Shown: piece by piece, positions 63,932 to 64,000 of the stretch
How positions within the stretch are numbered: the stretch's first letter is position 1
Layout of the letters: every line of letters begins with the position of its first letter
DNA from: Blastococcus tunisiensis
GTDB lineage: Bacteria > Actinomycetota > Actinomycetes > Mycobacteriales > Geodermatophilaceae
Direction of reading: 5' to 3'
Length of the DNA stretch: 64,000 nt
Assembly (NCBI RefSeq): GCF_900112815.1
Contig: NZ_FOND01000004.1
Location: forward strand, 275,425 to 339,424
Program-made: the position numbers and the translations under genes
The notes under the pieces: generated by a model
Told to the model about the DNA's origin: nothing
Databases searched by the model: none
What the model saw: only the letters and a program-made list of their open reading frames with translations

Positions 63932-64000
63932 GGTCAAGCCCTCGGCCTGTTAGTACCGGTCAGCTGCACACCTTGCGGTGCTTCCACTTCCGGCCTATCA
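63932..64000 (-). rRNA. rrl: 23S ribosomal RNA (3' end, partial)
   Basis: The complement ends ...GACCGGTACTAACAGGCC then GAGGGCTTGACC, the typical 3' end of bacterial 23S. It runs off the right edge of the window, so only the last ~69 nt are present. Confidence 0.93.

Overview
The window is very GC-rich, mostly closely packed DNA. It has many GTG starts, many 4-nt GTGA/ATGA gene overlaps, and mycobacterial-type SOS boxes. Gene order follows the conserved actinobacterial chromosome backbone (lexA/nrdR, hflX, dapF-miaA, miaB, gluABCD, recA-recX, pspA, clgR, pgsA-rimO, ftsK, rnj-dapA, thyA-dfrA, lhr-nei2). I infer a chromosomal segment of an actinobacterium, possibly of the Geodermatophilaceae type (Blastococcus, Geodermatophilus, Modestobacter). 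The family assignment rests on overall impression, not on a search. No phage, insertion sequence, CRISPR array or tRNA gene was seen.

Left part (1-6.2 kb): a FadR-type GntR regulator faces a five-gene operon. The operon encodes a two-piece PEP-synthase-like phosphotransferase (a substrate plus phosphohistidine subunit and an ATP-grasp subunit), a fumarylacetoacetate-hydrolase-family enzyme, a small quinol-monooxygenase-like protein and an aldehyde dehydrogenase. Three ATCGAT-centred sites lie in the intergenic region. The layout resembles phosphorylation-initiated catabolism of a phenol or alcohol and is the most interesting accessory unit here.

6.2-13.5 kb: an aldo/keto reductase, small unknown genes, a class C beta-lactamase-like serine hydrolase, the B12-dependent ribonucleotide reductase nrdJ and its regulator nrdR, with a candidate NrdR-box pair upstream. 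13.5-14.1 kb holds no convincing gene. 14.1-16.8 kb holds a repeat-containing unknown protein, a LysM membrane protein (ChiZ/YneA-like) and lexA; the last two are divergent around three SOS boxes.

16.8-30.5 kb: a secreted protein, a PAP2 phosphatase, hflX, the dapF-miaA-extradiol-like operon, a DUF349 protein with an 18-bp coding repeat, an esterase, miaB and the gluABCD glutamate-type ABC transporter.

30.5-44.4 kb: an unknown protein, ctaD, recX-recA (with an SOS box), DUF3046, an MFS exporter, the giant helicase lhr, two small membrane genes, the Nei2-type glycosylase, and an XRE-cupin regulator. 44.4-63.6 kb: a methyltransferase, pspA, a PfkB kinase, acetyltransferases, a TetR regulator, clgR, a short SARP-like regulator, pgsA, rimO, ftsK, an S9 peptidase, RNase J, dapA, dfrA, thyA, a DUF1232 protein, a YcaQ-like glycosylase and DUF2461. 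The right edge enters an rRNA operon read leftward: complete 5S and the 3' end of 23S.

Taken together this is mainly a housekeeping region. DNA repair and nucleotide supply (LexA, RecA, RecX, Lhr, Nei2, YcaQ-like, NrdJ/NrdR, ThyA/DHFR), tRNA and ribosomal-protein modification (MiaA, MiaB, RimO) and envelope stress (PspA, ClgR) are all represented.
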